Shown here one piece after another: positions 32,808 through 40,357 of a DNA stretch of 44,102 bases. Within the stretch, counting starts at the first letter, position 1. Each line of letters begins with the position of its first letter. Source of the DNA: Sphingobacteriaceae bacterium UBA6709 (lineage in GTDB: Bacteria > Bacteroidota > Bacteroidia > Sphingobacteriales > Sphingobacteriaceae); the NCBI GenBank assembly GCA_002454425.1, contig DKIV01000041.1, positions 1-44,102 of the forward strand, given 5' to 3'. Both the position numbers and the translations under genes were made by a program. The notes below the pieces were generated by a model. The model searched no databases and had not been told where the DNA came from. It was given only the letters and a program-made list of their open reading frames with translations.

Positions 32808-33806
32808 TCATATCCATCCATTCTTCTTATACCAGTCAAGCGTTCGCTTTAAACCGGACTCCAAATCATAGCGGGGACGGTAATGTAATTCTTCTTCTAT
32901 ATTTTCTATCCAGCATGACCAATTGGCGGCTGTCAACTCATTCAATTTTTCCAGGTTTAGAACAGGAGCCTGCTTACTGAAGCGAAAAGCTACCTCCATA
33001 GTTCTGGCAAGTACGCGAACGAAACTTACAGGTAAATGAAACTTGAATACTTTAATACCCAGTTCCCTCTTGATAATATCTGCAAGATCATAGCGGGAGT
33101 AGAATTTACCGTCAGAAACATTAAAAACCGCAGGTAAATTCATTTCTTGTTTTTCTGCTGCCCTGATAGCAATTTCAGCGAGATCCTCTACATATATAAA
33201 ACTGAGACGCTGCGGAAGCTTACCAATGTAAGGTTCAAGACCACGACTAAAAGAACGAATCAGAATAAAGATGTCTTTCTCCCGGGGTCCATAAACAGCA
33301 GTAGGTCTCAGAATCACAAGAGGCAAACCCGCTACTGATCTTAGCGCCTCTTCGGCAACGACCTTACTTCTGCCATAACTCGTAACGGGCGAGGGTAAAC
33401 TATCAGGCATGAGCAACTCTTCAGTATCACAAGAACCCAAAGGGCCTATCGCTGCCAGACTGCTAAAGAATACAAATTTTTCTAAAGATGGCAAGCCCAT
33501 GGCCGCCTCCGCCAGGTTCTTGCTGAGTGTGGCATTCACATAATCATATTGTTCCTGCGACTTCGCCTTTGTTAGCGCGGCGGCATGAATAATATAATTG
33601 AAGTCATACTCACGAAGCTGTGCAGCTAGCTGCACCTTATCCTCAAGATCTATTGTAATAAACTTGACGGGAAGCCCCTGAAGGTGAGACACCTTACTTG
33701 TAGACCTTACGGCAGCGTAAACTTCCAATCCATGGTCAAGCGCCTTATTTACGAGGTGATAACCGACAAAACCTGACGCTCCAGTGATTAGAACTTTTTT
33801 CATCAT
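32808..33806 (-). CDS. NAD-dependent epimerase/reductase, candidate 3-oxo-ceramide reductase (CerR-like)
   Basis: The 332-residue extended SDR has GASGFVG (9-15), HAAALTK, a catalytic SS pair at 115-116 and Tyr144-x3-Lys148 (YGRSK), so the catalytic residues are complete. SDRs of this epimerase-like type act as CerR in bacterial ceramide synthesis (established in Caulobacter), reducing 3-oxo-ceramide after N-acylation. Overlapping the acyltransferase gene by 4 bp (ATGA) and sitting two genes after serine palmitoyltransferase strongly favours that role. A sugar epimerase is the alternative if only the fold is considered. The function is inferred from context plus the known bacterial pathway. 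Confidence 0.8.
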   Translation of the reverse strand: MMKKVLITGASGFVGYHLVNKALDHGLEVYAAVRSTSKVSHLQGLPVKFITIDLEDKVQLAAQLREYDFNYIIHAAALTKAKSQEQYDYVNATLSKNLAEAAMGLPSLEKFVFFSSLAAIGPLGSCDTEELLMPDSLPSPVTSYGRSKVVAEEALRSVAGLPLVILRPTAVYGPREKDIFILIRSFSRGLEPYIGKLPQRLSFIYVEDLAEIAIRAAEKQEMNLPAVFNVSDGKFYSRYDLADIIKRELGIKVFKFHLPVSFVRVLARTMEVAFRFSKQAPVLNLEKLNELTAANWSCWIENIEEELHYRPRYDLESGLKRTLDWYKKNGWI

Positions 33807-34924
33807 AGGGATTTCTCCAAAATTCTATACTTTTTGTACAGATCACCGCCGAGCTCATCAATAGCATGATTCATGAGGTAGTTATCCTCAAGCATCCAGG
33901 AACACTCAGCTCCCCTTTTATTTTTAATTCTCGCGTTCTTGATGATTGTGCCGTATAAGCAGGCTTCGATGCCTAACTTCCGATACCCATCTATAACCCC
34001 CAAGGTCAAGACACGCAGATCGTCGATCTTCTTCAATCCGAACAAAATCTTAAAAATCCCCGTCGGCAATAATCTACCCCTTTTTACTTTACGAAGTATC
34101 TGATTGATATTTGGCACACCCAGAGCAAAACCGACGAATTCATTTCCTTTTTCAGCCACTAGGCAGAAATCCGGATCAAGTACCATCTTCAGGTCTTTCG
34201 CCATAAAAGCAAACTCATCCGGTGTCATCGGCACAAATCCTAAATTAGCATCCCATGCTTTATTGTAGACATCGCGCACTTTGGCAACTTCTTCGTCAAA
34301 CTTTTTGACATTTATAGTCCTGATAGTAATTCCGCTTCGTTGCAGACGTCGTTGCAGCACATCCAACAATCTCACCGACTTATCTTCAACCGTATTTGTA
34401 GCAACATAATACGCGAACAGATCCACTTTTTTCGTAAAACCCGCGTTCTCTAACAAGGTCAGATAATAAGGGGCATTATAAGGCATCATGGCCATTGGCG
34501 GAACATCGAAATTCTCTATCAACAGCCCACAAGTTTCATTTGTCGAAAAATTCGCCGGTCCTATCATGGTGCTCAAGCCTTCCGACTTTAACCAATTAGC
34601 GGCTGTAAGAATCAACAAATCGGCAACTTCCTGATCATTGATACAATCGAAGAAACCAAAAAAACCATCATTTGCCTGATTGTAGGCGTTATGATTATTG
34701 TTCCGAATAGCAGCAATTCTCCCAACCACTTTTCCATTGTCATATGCAAGGAAAGTCTGGAGTTTTGAGTGCTTGTAAAACGGATGCTTGCCGGGCTTCA
34801 GCAAATCATGCTGAGCTAAAAATAGCTCAGGCACATAGTTATCATCGTCCTTATATAAATCGTGCGGAAAATCAATAAACGCCTTTAATGCCTTGGCACC
34901 ATCAACCGGTTTTACAAGCCTCAT
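33803..34924 (-). CDS. GNAT-type acyltransferase, candidate bacterial ceramide synthase
   Basis: The 373-residue protein has an N-terminal acyltransferase-like region (residues 1-160, including FPHDLYKDDDNYVP and GPANFSTNETCG) and a C-terminal GNAT domain with the acyl-CoA pyrophosphate-loop-like YRKLGIEACLYG. It resembles the YghO-like proteins often linked to serine palmitoyltransferase genes. In Caulobacter a GNAT-family protein (bCerS) N-acylates 3-ketosphinganine, and the gene here lies exactly between serine palmitoyltransferase (3-nt gap) and the reductase gene (4-bp overlap). Ceramide synthesis in the cytosol or at the inner membrane is therefore the best proposal. Family membership is fairly secure; the reaction is inference. 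Confidence 0.78.
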   Translation of the reverse strand: MRLVKPVDGAKALKAFIDFPHDLYKDDDNYVPELFLAQHDLLKPGKHPFYKHSKLQTFLAYDNGKVVGRIAAIRNNNHNAYNQANDGFFGFFDCINDQEVADLLILTAANWLKSEGLSTMIGPANFSTNETCGLLIENFDVPPMAMMPYNAPYYLTLLENAGFTKKVDLFAYYVATNTVEDKSVRLLDVLQRRLQRSGITIRTINVKKFDEEVAKVRDVYNKAWDANLGFVPMTPDEFAFMAKDLKMVLDPDFCLVAEKGNEFVGFALGVPNINQILRKVKRGRLLPTGIFKILFGLKKIDDLRVLTLGVIDGYRKLGIEACLYGTIIKNARIKNKRGAECSWMLEDNYLMNHAIDELGGDLYKKYRILEKSL

Positions 34925-34927
34925 AAA

Positions 34928-36124
34928 TTATTTAAAAGCAAAGACCTCTACTTGTTTAAATGCCTTAACAAGCTTCTCTACAGCCTCTTCGATCTGATCG
35001 AAGGTATGATTAGCCATCAATGAGAATCTGATAAGCGAAGAATCAGAAGGCACACCTGGAGAAACTACAGGATTCACAAATACCCCATCTTCCTGGAGCA
35101 CTTTAGTCACCATAAAAGTTTTCTCGTTATCCCGGATATAAATCGGAAGGATAGGACTTTCAGTATTACCTAAATCGAAACCAGCATCAAGCAATAGTTT
35201 CTTAGCATGATTGGTATTATCCCAAAGTCTGTCAATGATCTGCGGCTCCTCCTCAATGATATCCAAAGCAGCAAGCACACTCGCCACAGATGCCGGCGTC
35301 ATACTCGCACTGAATAGCAACGAGCGCGCACGATGCTTAATATATTCCACGGTATCTTCATCGGCAGCAATAAATCCGCCTAAAGAAGCAAGCGACTTAC
35401 TGAATGTTCCCATGATAAGATCTACATCATCAGTAAGATTAAAATGAGAGGCTGTTCCGGCACCATTTAAGCCGATAACACCTAAACTATGGGCATCATC
35501 AACAAAAATATTAGCGCCAAACTCCTCAGCAAGGGCTACAATTTCCGGAAGCTTCACAATATCACCTTCCATACTGAAGATGCCATCGACCGCGATAATC
35601 TTGGCTGCATCTTCTGGTAAGAGACTAAGCTTTGCCCGCAAATCGTTCATATCGTTGTGAGCATATTTGATAGTGCGGGAAAAAGACAACCGACTACCGT
35701 CAATGATTGACGCATGATTATATTCGTCAAGAATTAAATAATCATTTCTGTTGGTAATACACGACAACACACCTAGATTCACTTGAAATCCGGTGCTGAA
35801 TATCACTGCAGACTCTTTGCCAACATATTGGGCAAGACGTCTTTCGAGTTCAAGATGAATATCTAACGTTCCGTTCAAGAAACGTGATCCGGCACAGCCT
35901 GATCCATATTTATCAATTGCCTTTTTTGATGCTTCCTTAATTCTTGGATGGTTGGTTAAACCAAGGTATGAATTAGAACCAAACATCAAAACTTCCCTGC
36001 CATTTATAACAACCTTTGTATCCTGACCCGACTCTATTGGCCTAAAAAACGGATACATCCCCTTTCTCTTGATCTCCAAAGCCTCCGTAAAAGAAAGGAC
36101 TCTGTCTTGTAATTTTTTACGCAT
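34928..36124 (-). CDS. spt: Serine palmitoyltransferase
   Basis: This PLP enzyme condenses L-serine with palmitoyl-CoA (or a branched homologue) to 3-ketosphinganine, the first committed step to sphingolipids. The 398-residue protein closely follows the Sphingobacterium multivorum enzyme as I remember it: FGSNSYLGLT, GSGCAGSRFLNGTLDIH, DGIFSMEGDIV, DDAHSLGVIG and the PLP-binding Lys243 in GTFSKSLASLGG. It is distinguished from KBL and BioF relatives by GSRFLNGT and the C-terminal VFVNPVVSPGVP. It is soluble and needs no second subunit. It is the first gene of the ten-gene minus-strand operon, with an upstream region at 36125-36280 that carries a promoter candidate. The acyltransferase gene follows after 3 nt. 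Confidence 0.95.
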   Translation of the reverse strand: MRKKLQDRVLSFTEALEIKRKGMYPFFRPIESGQDTKVVINGREVLMFGSNSYLGLTNHPRIKEASKKAIDKYGSGCAGSRFLNGTLDIHLELERRLAQYVGKESAVIFSTGFQVNLGVLSCITNRNDYLILDEYNHASIIDGSRLSFSRTIKYAHNDMNDLRAKLSLLPEDAAKIIAVDGIFSMEGDIVKLPEIVALAEEFGANIFVDDAHSLGVIGLNGAGTASHFNLTDDVDLIMGTFSKSLASLGGFIAADEDTVEYIKHRARSLLFSASMTPASVASVLAALDIIEEEPQIIDRLWDNTNHAKKLLLDAGFDLGNTESPILPIYIRDNEKTFMVTKVLQEDGVFVNPVVSPGVPSDSSLIRFSLMANHTFDQIEEAVEKLVKAFKQVEVFAFK

Positions 36125-36211
36125 TAAGGTGAAGTTAATTTTCTGTAAAAGTAAAGCTCATTTGCCTCATTACGTGCTTTTTTTTAGTATTTTTTTTGTC
36201 TTTTTTCTGAC

Positions 36212-36246
36212 CAAATATCTAAAAAAGTCGAAAACTCTAAAACAAA
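36212..36246 (-). promoter_or_regulatory. Candidate promoter of the sphingolipid operon
   Basis: On the minus strand TTTG (36243-36246) is followed after 21 nt by TAGATATTTG (36212-36221). That resembles TAnnTTTG but has two extra bases, so the match is imperfect. The start codon of serine palmitoyltransferase is 87 nt downstream. Confidence 0.3.
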
Positions 36247-36281
36247 TATTTTATCTTTAATAAAAGATTAACTTAAAACAC

Positions 36282-36326
36282 TTAAAAGAAATTATAATTC
36301 TCCATTGGAATTATAATTTCTTTTAA
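36282..36326. terminator. Perfect 19-bp inverted repeat after the cupin gene
   Basis: TTAAAAGAAATTATAATTC (36282-36300) and its exact reverse complement (36308-36326) flank a 7-nt loop, starting 18 nt past the cupin stop. The stem is almost all A-T, so it is unusual for an intrinsic terminator, although its arms end in TTTT. It separates the cupin gene from the sphingolipid operon. Confidence 0.6.
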
Positions 36327-36344
36327 AGAACATTATGATTCATG

Positions 36345-36884
36345 TCAAAATGTCCAACATGCTAACAATCCTCCTTCACTTCCGTAAACTGGATCAGTCG
36401 TAGGTCGCCCAACATGGGCTATTTTTTCCAACTGTTCTTCCATCGCATGCTCTCCCGGCTTACTGATACTATACGCTCCGTTGACAGGGTAAGCGCCTAC
36501 ACATTCAAAATCGTCACTTGATTTAATTTTCCGATGTGATACTCCCGCAGGAATAACAACCACGTCGCCGCGCGAGAGCTCCACACAAACACCCTCCGGA
36601 CCTCCGAACTGTACGTCGGCAACGCCGCGCGAGATACCAAGCACCTCATGAGTCGACGCATGGTAATGGTCAAAATCGTAAATATCTCCTTCCCAGGTAC
36701 CGGTCCATCCATTGCGTTCAAAAATATGCCCTATATGTTGTCCGTCTTCATCAGGATGCATAAATATAGGGCCCTTATATACCAGCACAGGAAACTTCTC
36801 ATTATTCGGATACTCTCCAATGGGCAAAAGCACATGCGTACTGACGTGTGCCTTTATAACTTCTAGATCAGCGTGATTCTTCAT
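36345..36884 (-). CDS. Cupin-domain protein, YjlB-like
   Basis: The 179-residue protein has one cupin core. Motif 1 is HYHASTHEVLGISRG (73-87), with metal-ligand His73, His75 and Glu80. Motif 2 is RGDVVVIPAGVSHRKI (105-120), with His117. This resembles the YjlB family as I know it. It is probably a cytosolic metal-binding enzyme or sensor; the ligand is not known. It lies on the same strand as the sphingolipid operon but is separated from it by the inverted repeat at 36282-36326, so it is probably transcribed alone. It is divergent from the GT4 gene, with 96 nt between the starts. Confidence 0.82.
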   Translation of the reverse strand: MKNHADLEVIKAHVSTHVLLPIGEYPNNEKFPVLVYKGPIFMHPDEDGQHIGHIFERNGWTGTWEGDIYDFDHYHASTHEVLGISRGVADVQFGGPEGVCVELSRGDVVVIPAGVSHRKIKSSDDFECVGAYPVNGAYSISKPGEHAMEEQLEKIAHVGRPTTDPVYGSEGGLLACWTF

Positions 36885-36980
36885 TTCTCTTGTCTTTTCT
36901 AAGGTGATTTATACAAGTCAAACAAATTTTCATAACAAACAGTTTATATAAACATAAATATTCACACACCCATTAACACT

Positions 36981-39248
36981 ATGAAAATCGCCTATATATC
37001 AACTCAGCTACCACGGGAATGTGGCATTGCGACATTCAACAGCAATCTGATCAAAGCTATCAATGCCAACTCTCCTGATGCTACGTCTGAAAATACAATA
37101 GTAGTCGCAATGAACGAAGGCGATGATAAAAAGCAATATAACTACGGCCCTGAAGTAAAATTTGTAATACGTCAGGAGAAGCAAAAAGATTATAAAGCCG
37201 CTGCCGAATTCATTAACAAAAGCGATGCTGAAGTTGCTATTCTTCAACATGAGTTCGGAATCTATGGAGGCGATAGCGGCACTTATGTGCTGACCCTCCT
37301 GCATGAACTTAAGCTTCCTTCTCTTGTCATCTTCCATACAGTACTTAGGGAACCCACGTACATCCAAAAACTCATCACAAGGGAAATAGCGCGTTACACT
37401 TCCGGCATTGTCGTAATGAGCAAGAAAGCGGTAAAATTCCTTACCGAGATCTACGGCATTGAAATGTCCAAAATACATCTCATTGAACACGGTGTGCCGG
37501 ATATTAATATTGAGGATATAAAGCCGGTTAAGGAAGCGGAACTATTCAGAGACAAGAAGGTGATGTGTACCTTCGGATTAATTAGCCGAAACAAAGGCTT
37601 GGAAACTGTAATCAAGGCCTTACCAAAAATCGTGTCGCAACATCCCGATGTACATTACGTAATTATCGGTGCTACCCATCCGGGGGTCCTTAAACATAGC
37701 GGCGAAGAATATCGCAACTCTCTTAAAAGCCTGGCAGCAGAACTTGGCGTTGCTGAACATGTCCATTTCATCAATAATTTCCTTTCCGAGGAAGATCTCA
37801 TCGATTACCTCTCCAGTTGCCACATTTATGTAACGCCATATCTCAATGAAGCGCAGATCACCAGCGGAACGCTCTCCTACGCTATCGGTGCAGGAGCAGC
37901 CGTGCTATCTACCCCTTATTGGCATGCACAAGAATTGCTTGACCATAACCGTGGACGGCTATTTAACTTTAAGGACTTTAACACATTAGCCGATACCGTC
38001 ATAGAACTCTCCGCCAACCCGTCAAAGCTGCAAAAGCTTAGAAGCAATGCCTATCAATATGGGCTGAATTTACGATGGCCAAAGATTGGCAAGACCTACT
38101 TGAATGTACTTGCTAAATTCCTTGCGCTATCGGCGAAAAAGGAAAATCTAAAGGCAGAAAGCTACCCTGAGTTCTCGCTGGCACATATGCGCCGTCTTAC
38201 TGATGACACAGGACTAATTCAGCATGCCAAGTTTGGCATTCCCAATCTTACCGAGGGATATTGCCTTGATGATAATTCAAGAGCACTTATTCTGATGCTG
38301 ATGCACTATCAGAAGTTTAGAAACGACGAGACGGAAAAGCTATTCCCTATATATTTAAGCTATATTCATTATATGCAACGTGAGGATGGCTATTTCCGGA
38401 ATTTCTTAAGCTTTAACAGAAACTATCTCGACGAGCGCGGTTCTGAGGATTCCTTCGGGCGAACCATTTGGTCTTTGGGATATCTTATAAATGCAGCACC
38501 AAACAATTCTTACCGTGAATTCGGTGAAGATCTTTTCCGTAAAGCAACGCCGCATTTTTCGGAGCTGAAATATATCAGGGGAATTGCCAATACCATTATT
38601 GGTCTGGCGTACTACCTGAAAACCCATCCTTCCGATGAACGTATTATGGGCGAACTTCAGAACCTGACATCTCGCCTGATGAATGCCTATAAGCATGATA
38701 AAGCGCAAAGCTGGGCATGGTTTGAAGAAGAGCTCACTTATGACAATGCCATCATGCCGCTTGCACTACTACATTCGACAGAAATTACCGGCGACGAATC
38801 CGTTAAAACTATCGCTTTTGAAGCGATTGCCTTCCTTGAGAAAGCCACCATGAGCGAAAATGTCTTTTGCCCGGTAGGCAATGATGGCTGGTACGCCAAA
38901 GGCATGAAAAAGAGCGTCTATGACCAGCAAGCGATAGAAACGATGGCAATGGTGCTCCTTTATAATCAAGCGTATAACCTTACGAAGAAACCCGAAATCC
39001 TACAGAAATTAAAATCCACGTATGAATGGTTCCTGGGCAACAACACCTTACGGGTACCATTATACGATTTTGAAACCAAAGGATGTTGTGACGGACTACA
39101 GGCAGGAAAACTAAACAGGAACCAGGGAGCGGAAAGCACGCTCGCATATCTGATCTCGCACATGGCTGTAATAAAAGCAATTGACGACACCCCAAGCGAA
39201 TACAAACTCTCTGATAAAAACATCGAACACATCTTCCAAAATCGCTAA
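36981..39248 (+). CDS. GT4 glycosyltransferase with C-terminal helical-toroid domain
   Basis: Residues 1-385 form a GT-B glycosyltransferase of family 4: an N-terminal STQLPRECGIATF segment, HEFGIYGG (about 94-101), the nucleotide-sugar-binding half with TFGLISRNKGLE and an E-x7-E-like stretch near EAQITSGTLSYAIGAG. Residues from about 400 to 740 (LTDDTGLIQHAKFG, DNSRALIL, EELTYDNAIMP, DQQAIETMAM) look like an (alpha/alpha)6 barrel as found in glycoside hydrolases or epimerases. The protein therefore combines a cytosolic transferase with a possible glycan-binding or trimming domain. A second GT4 gene follows after 6 nt, and a GH130 gene ends 93 nt beyond on the other strand. The product glycan is unknown; a mannose-containing one is inferred from GH130. 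Confidence 0.85.
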   Translation: MKIAYISTQLPRECGIATFNSNLIKAINANSPDATSENTIVVAMNEGDDKKQYNYGPEVKFVIRQEKQKDYKAAAEFINKSDAEVAILQHEFGIYGGDSGTYVLTLLHELKLPSLVIFHTVLREPTYIQKLITREIARYTSGIVVMSKKAVKFLTEIYGIEMSKIHLIEHGVPDINIEDIKPVKEAELFRDKKVMCTFGLISRNKGLETVIKALPKIVSQHPDVHYVIIGATHPGVLKHSGEEYRNSLKSLAAELGVAEHVHFINNFLSEEDLIDYLSSCHIYVTPYLNEAQITSGTLSYAIGAGAAVLSTPYWHAQELLDHNRGRLFNFKDFNTLADTVIELSANPSKLQKLRSNAYQYGLNLRWPKIGKTYLNVLAKFLALSAKKENLKAESYPEFSLAHMRRLTDDTGLIQHAKFGIPNLTEGYCLDDNSRALILMLMHYQKFRNDETEKLFPIYLSYIHYMQREDGYFRNFLSFNRNYLDERGSEDSFGRTIWSLGYLINAAPNNSYREFGEDLFRKATPHFSELKYIRGIANTIIGLAYYLKTHPSDERIMGELQNLTSRLMNAYKHDKAQSWAWFEEELTYDNAIMPLALLHSTEITGDESVKTIAFEAIAFLEKATMSENVFCPVGNDGWYAKGMKKSVYDQQAIETMAMVLLYNQAYNLTKKPEILQKLKSTYEWFLGNNTLRVPLYDFETKGCCDGLQAGKLNRNQGAESTLAYLISHMAVIKAIDDTPSEYKLSDKNIEHIFQNR

Positions 39249-39254
39249 ACGATA

Positions 39255-40265
39255 ATGAAAATCGCCATATTGGCCCCCGTGGCGTGGAGAACACCTCCAC
39301 GCCATTACGGCCCTTGGGAGCAGGTAGCTTCAAATATTACCGAAGGACTTGTCAAAGCAGGCCATGAAGTAAGTCTCTTTGCTACCGCTGACTCCTTAAC
39401 AACAGCAAAGCTCATTTCGGTAGCTGAGAAAGGATACGAAGAAAGTCCCGGCGCTGATGCCAAAGTTCTGGAGTGCTTACATATCAGCAATCTGATGGAG
39501 CAAGCCTCGGATTTTGACATCATCCACAACCATTTTGATTTCCTCCCTTTAAGTTACTCGAGGCTTATCAACACCCCAATGGTTACTACCATACACGGGT
39601 TCTCTTCCCCGCGTATTCTTCCGGTTTACCAGAAATACAACGATCATTGCCATTATGTTTCTATCAGCAACGCCGATCGTGCCGCTGAACTGAACTACGT
39701 AGCTACCGTCTACAATGGATTAAACACCACGGAATTCAGCTTTAACTCTGCAGGAAGTGACAAATTGCTATTCTTTGGACGTATTCATCCTGATAAAGGT
39801 ACCGCCGAAGCAATAGCCATTGCCAGGAGAAGCAAGCGGGAATTACTCATCGCTGGGATCATTCAGGATCAGCAATATTTCCGGGAATGTGTGGAACCGG
39901 AGCTTGACGAACAAATCCGCTTCATAGGATCCGCCGGGCCGGAAATGCGCAACGCTTTACTTGGCGATGCCGCAGCTTTGCTGCATCCCATATCATTCAA
40001 TGAGCCTTTCGGATTAAGCGTAGCCGAAGCAATGCTCTGTGGGACGCCAGTCATCGCCTTTAACAAAGGATCCATGCCGGAACTCATAAAGCACAGCAAA
40101 ACGGGATTTCTGGTTGAAAATATAGATGATGCCGTTGAGCAGGTCGGGAACCTGCGTTATCTTGATCGTCAGGCATGCTACCAATGGAGCAACAGCATGT
40201 TCAGTAAAGAAAAAATGGTAGAAGATTATATAACTGTTTACCAAAACATTCTTAACAAACATTAG
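39255..40265 (+). CDS. GT4-family glycosyltransferase
   Basis: The 336-residue GT-B protein begins MKIAILAPVAWRTPPRHYGPWE, where the HYGPWEQ glycine-rich region is typical of GT4 enzymes. HNHFDFLPL and TTIHGFSSPR follow, then the sugar-nucleotide domain with LFFGRIHPDKGTAEAI and the acidic E-x7-E motif in EPFGLSVAEAM. It is cytosolic. It is probably co-transcribed with the larger GT4 gene 6 nt upstream, so the two may build one glycan in successive steps. Donor and acceptor cannot be read from the sequence. A bidirectional hairpin follows. Confidence 0.9.
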   Translation: MKIAILAPVAWRTPPRHYGPWEQVASNITEGLVKAGHEVSLFATADSLTTAKLISVAEKGYEESPGADAKVLECLHISNLMEQASDFDIIHNHFDFLPLSYSRLINTPMVTTIHGFSSPRILPVYQKYNDHCHYVSISNADRAAELNYVATVYNGLNTTEFSFNSAGSDKLLFFGRIHPDKGTAEAIAIARRSKRELLIAGIIQDQQYFRECVEPELDEQIRFIGSAGPEMRNALLGDAAALLHPISFNEPFGLSVAEAMLCGTPVIAFNKGSMPELIKHSKTGFLVENIDDAVEQVGNLRYLDRQACYQWSNSMFSKEKMVEDYITVYQNILNKH

Positions 40266-40317
40266 GCGCTCATACCATCCTCTAGGCTATATAATTTAAG
40301 AAGAGATTACAAAAAGC

Positions 40318-40343
40318 GGCATGCTGACTCTGGTCAGCATGCC
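40318..40343. terminator. Bidirectional terminator between GT4 and GH130 genes
   Basis: GGCATGCTGAC (40318-40328) and GTCAGCATGCC (40333-40343) form a perfect 11-bp stem with a TCTG tetraloop. On the minus strand it is followed by GCTTTTTG, which makes it a good terminator for the GH130 gene. It is weaker in the plus direction. Confidence 0.82.
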
Positions 40344-40357
40344 ACTTAACGTTTAAC

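Noticed and set aside
32808..33806. Reading the SDR as a nucleotide-sugar epimerase
   Set aside because: The fold allows it, but a 4-bp overlap with the acyltransferase gene and the serine palmitoyltransferase context favour ceramide reduction.
36497..36721. 74-codon minus-strand frame inside the cupin gene
   Set aside because: Out-of-frame shadow; the cupin frame carries conserved metal-binding motifs.
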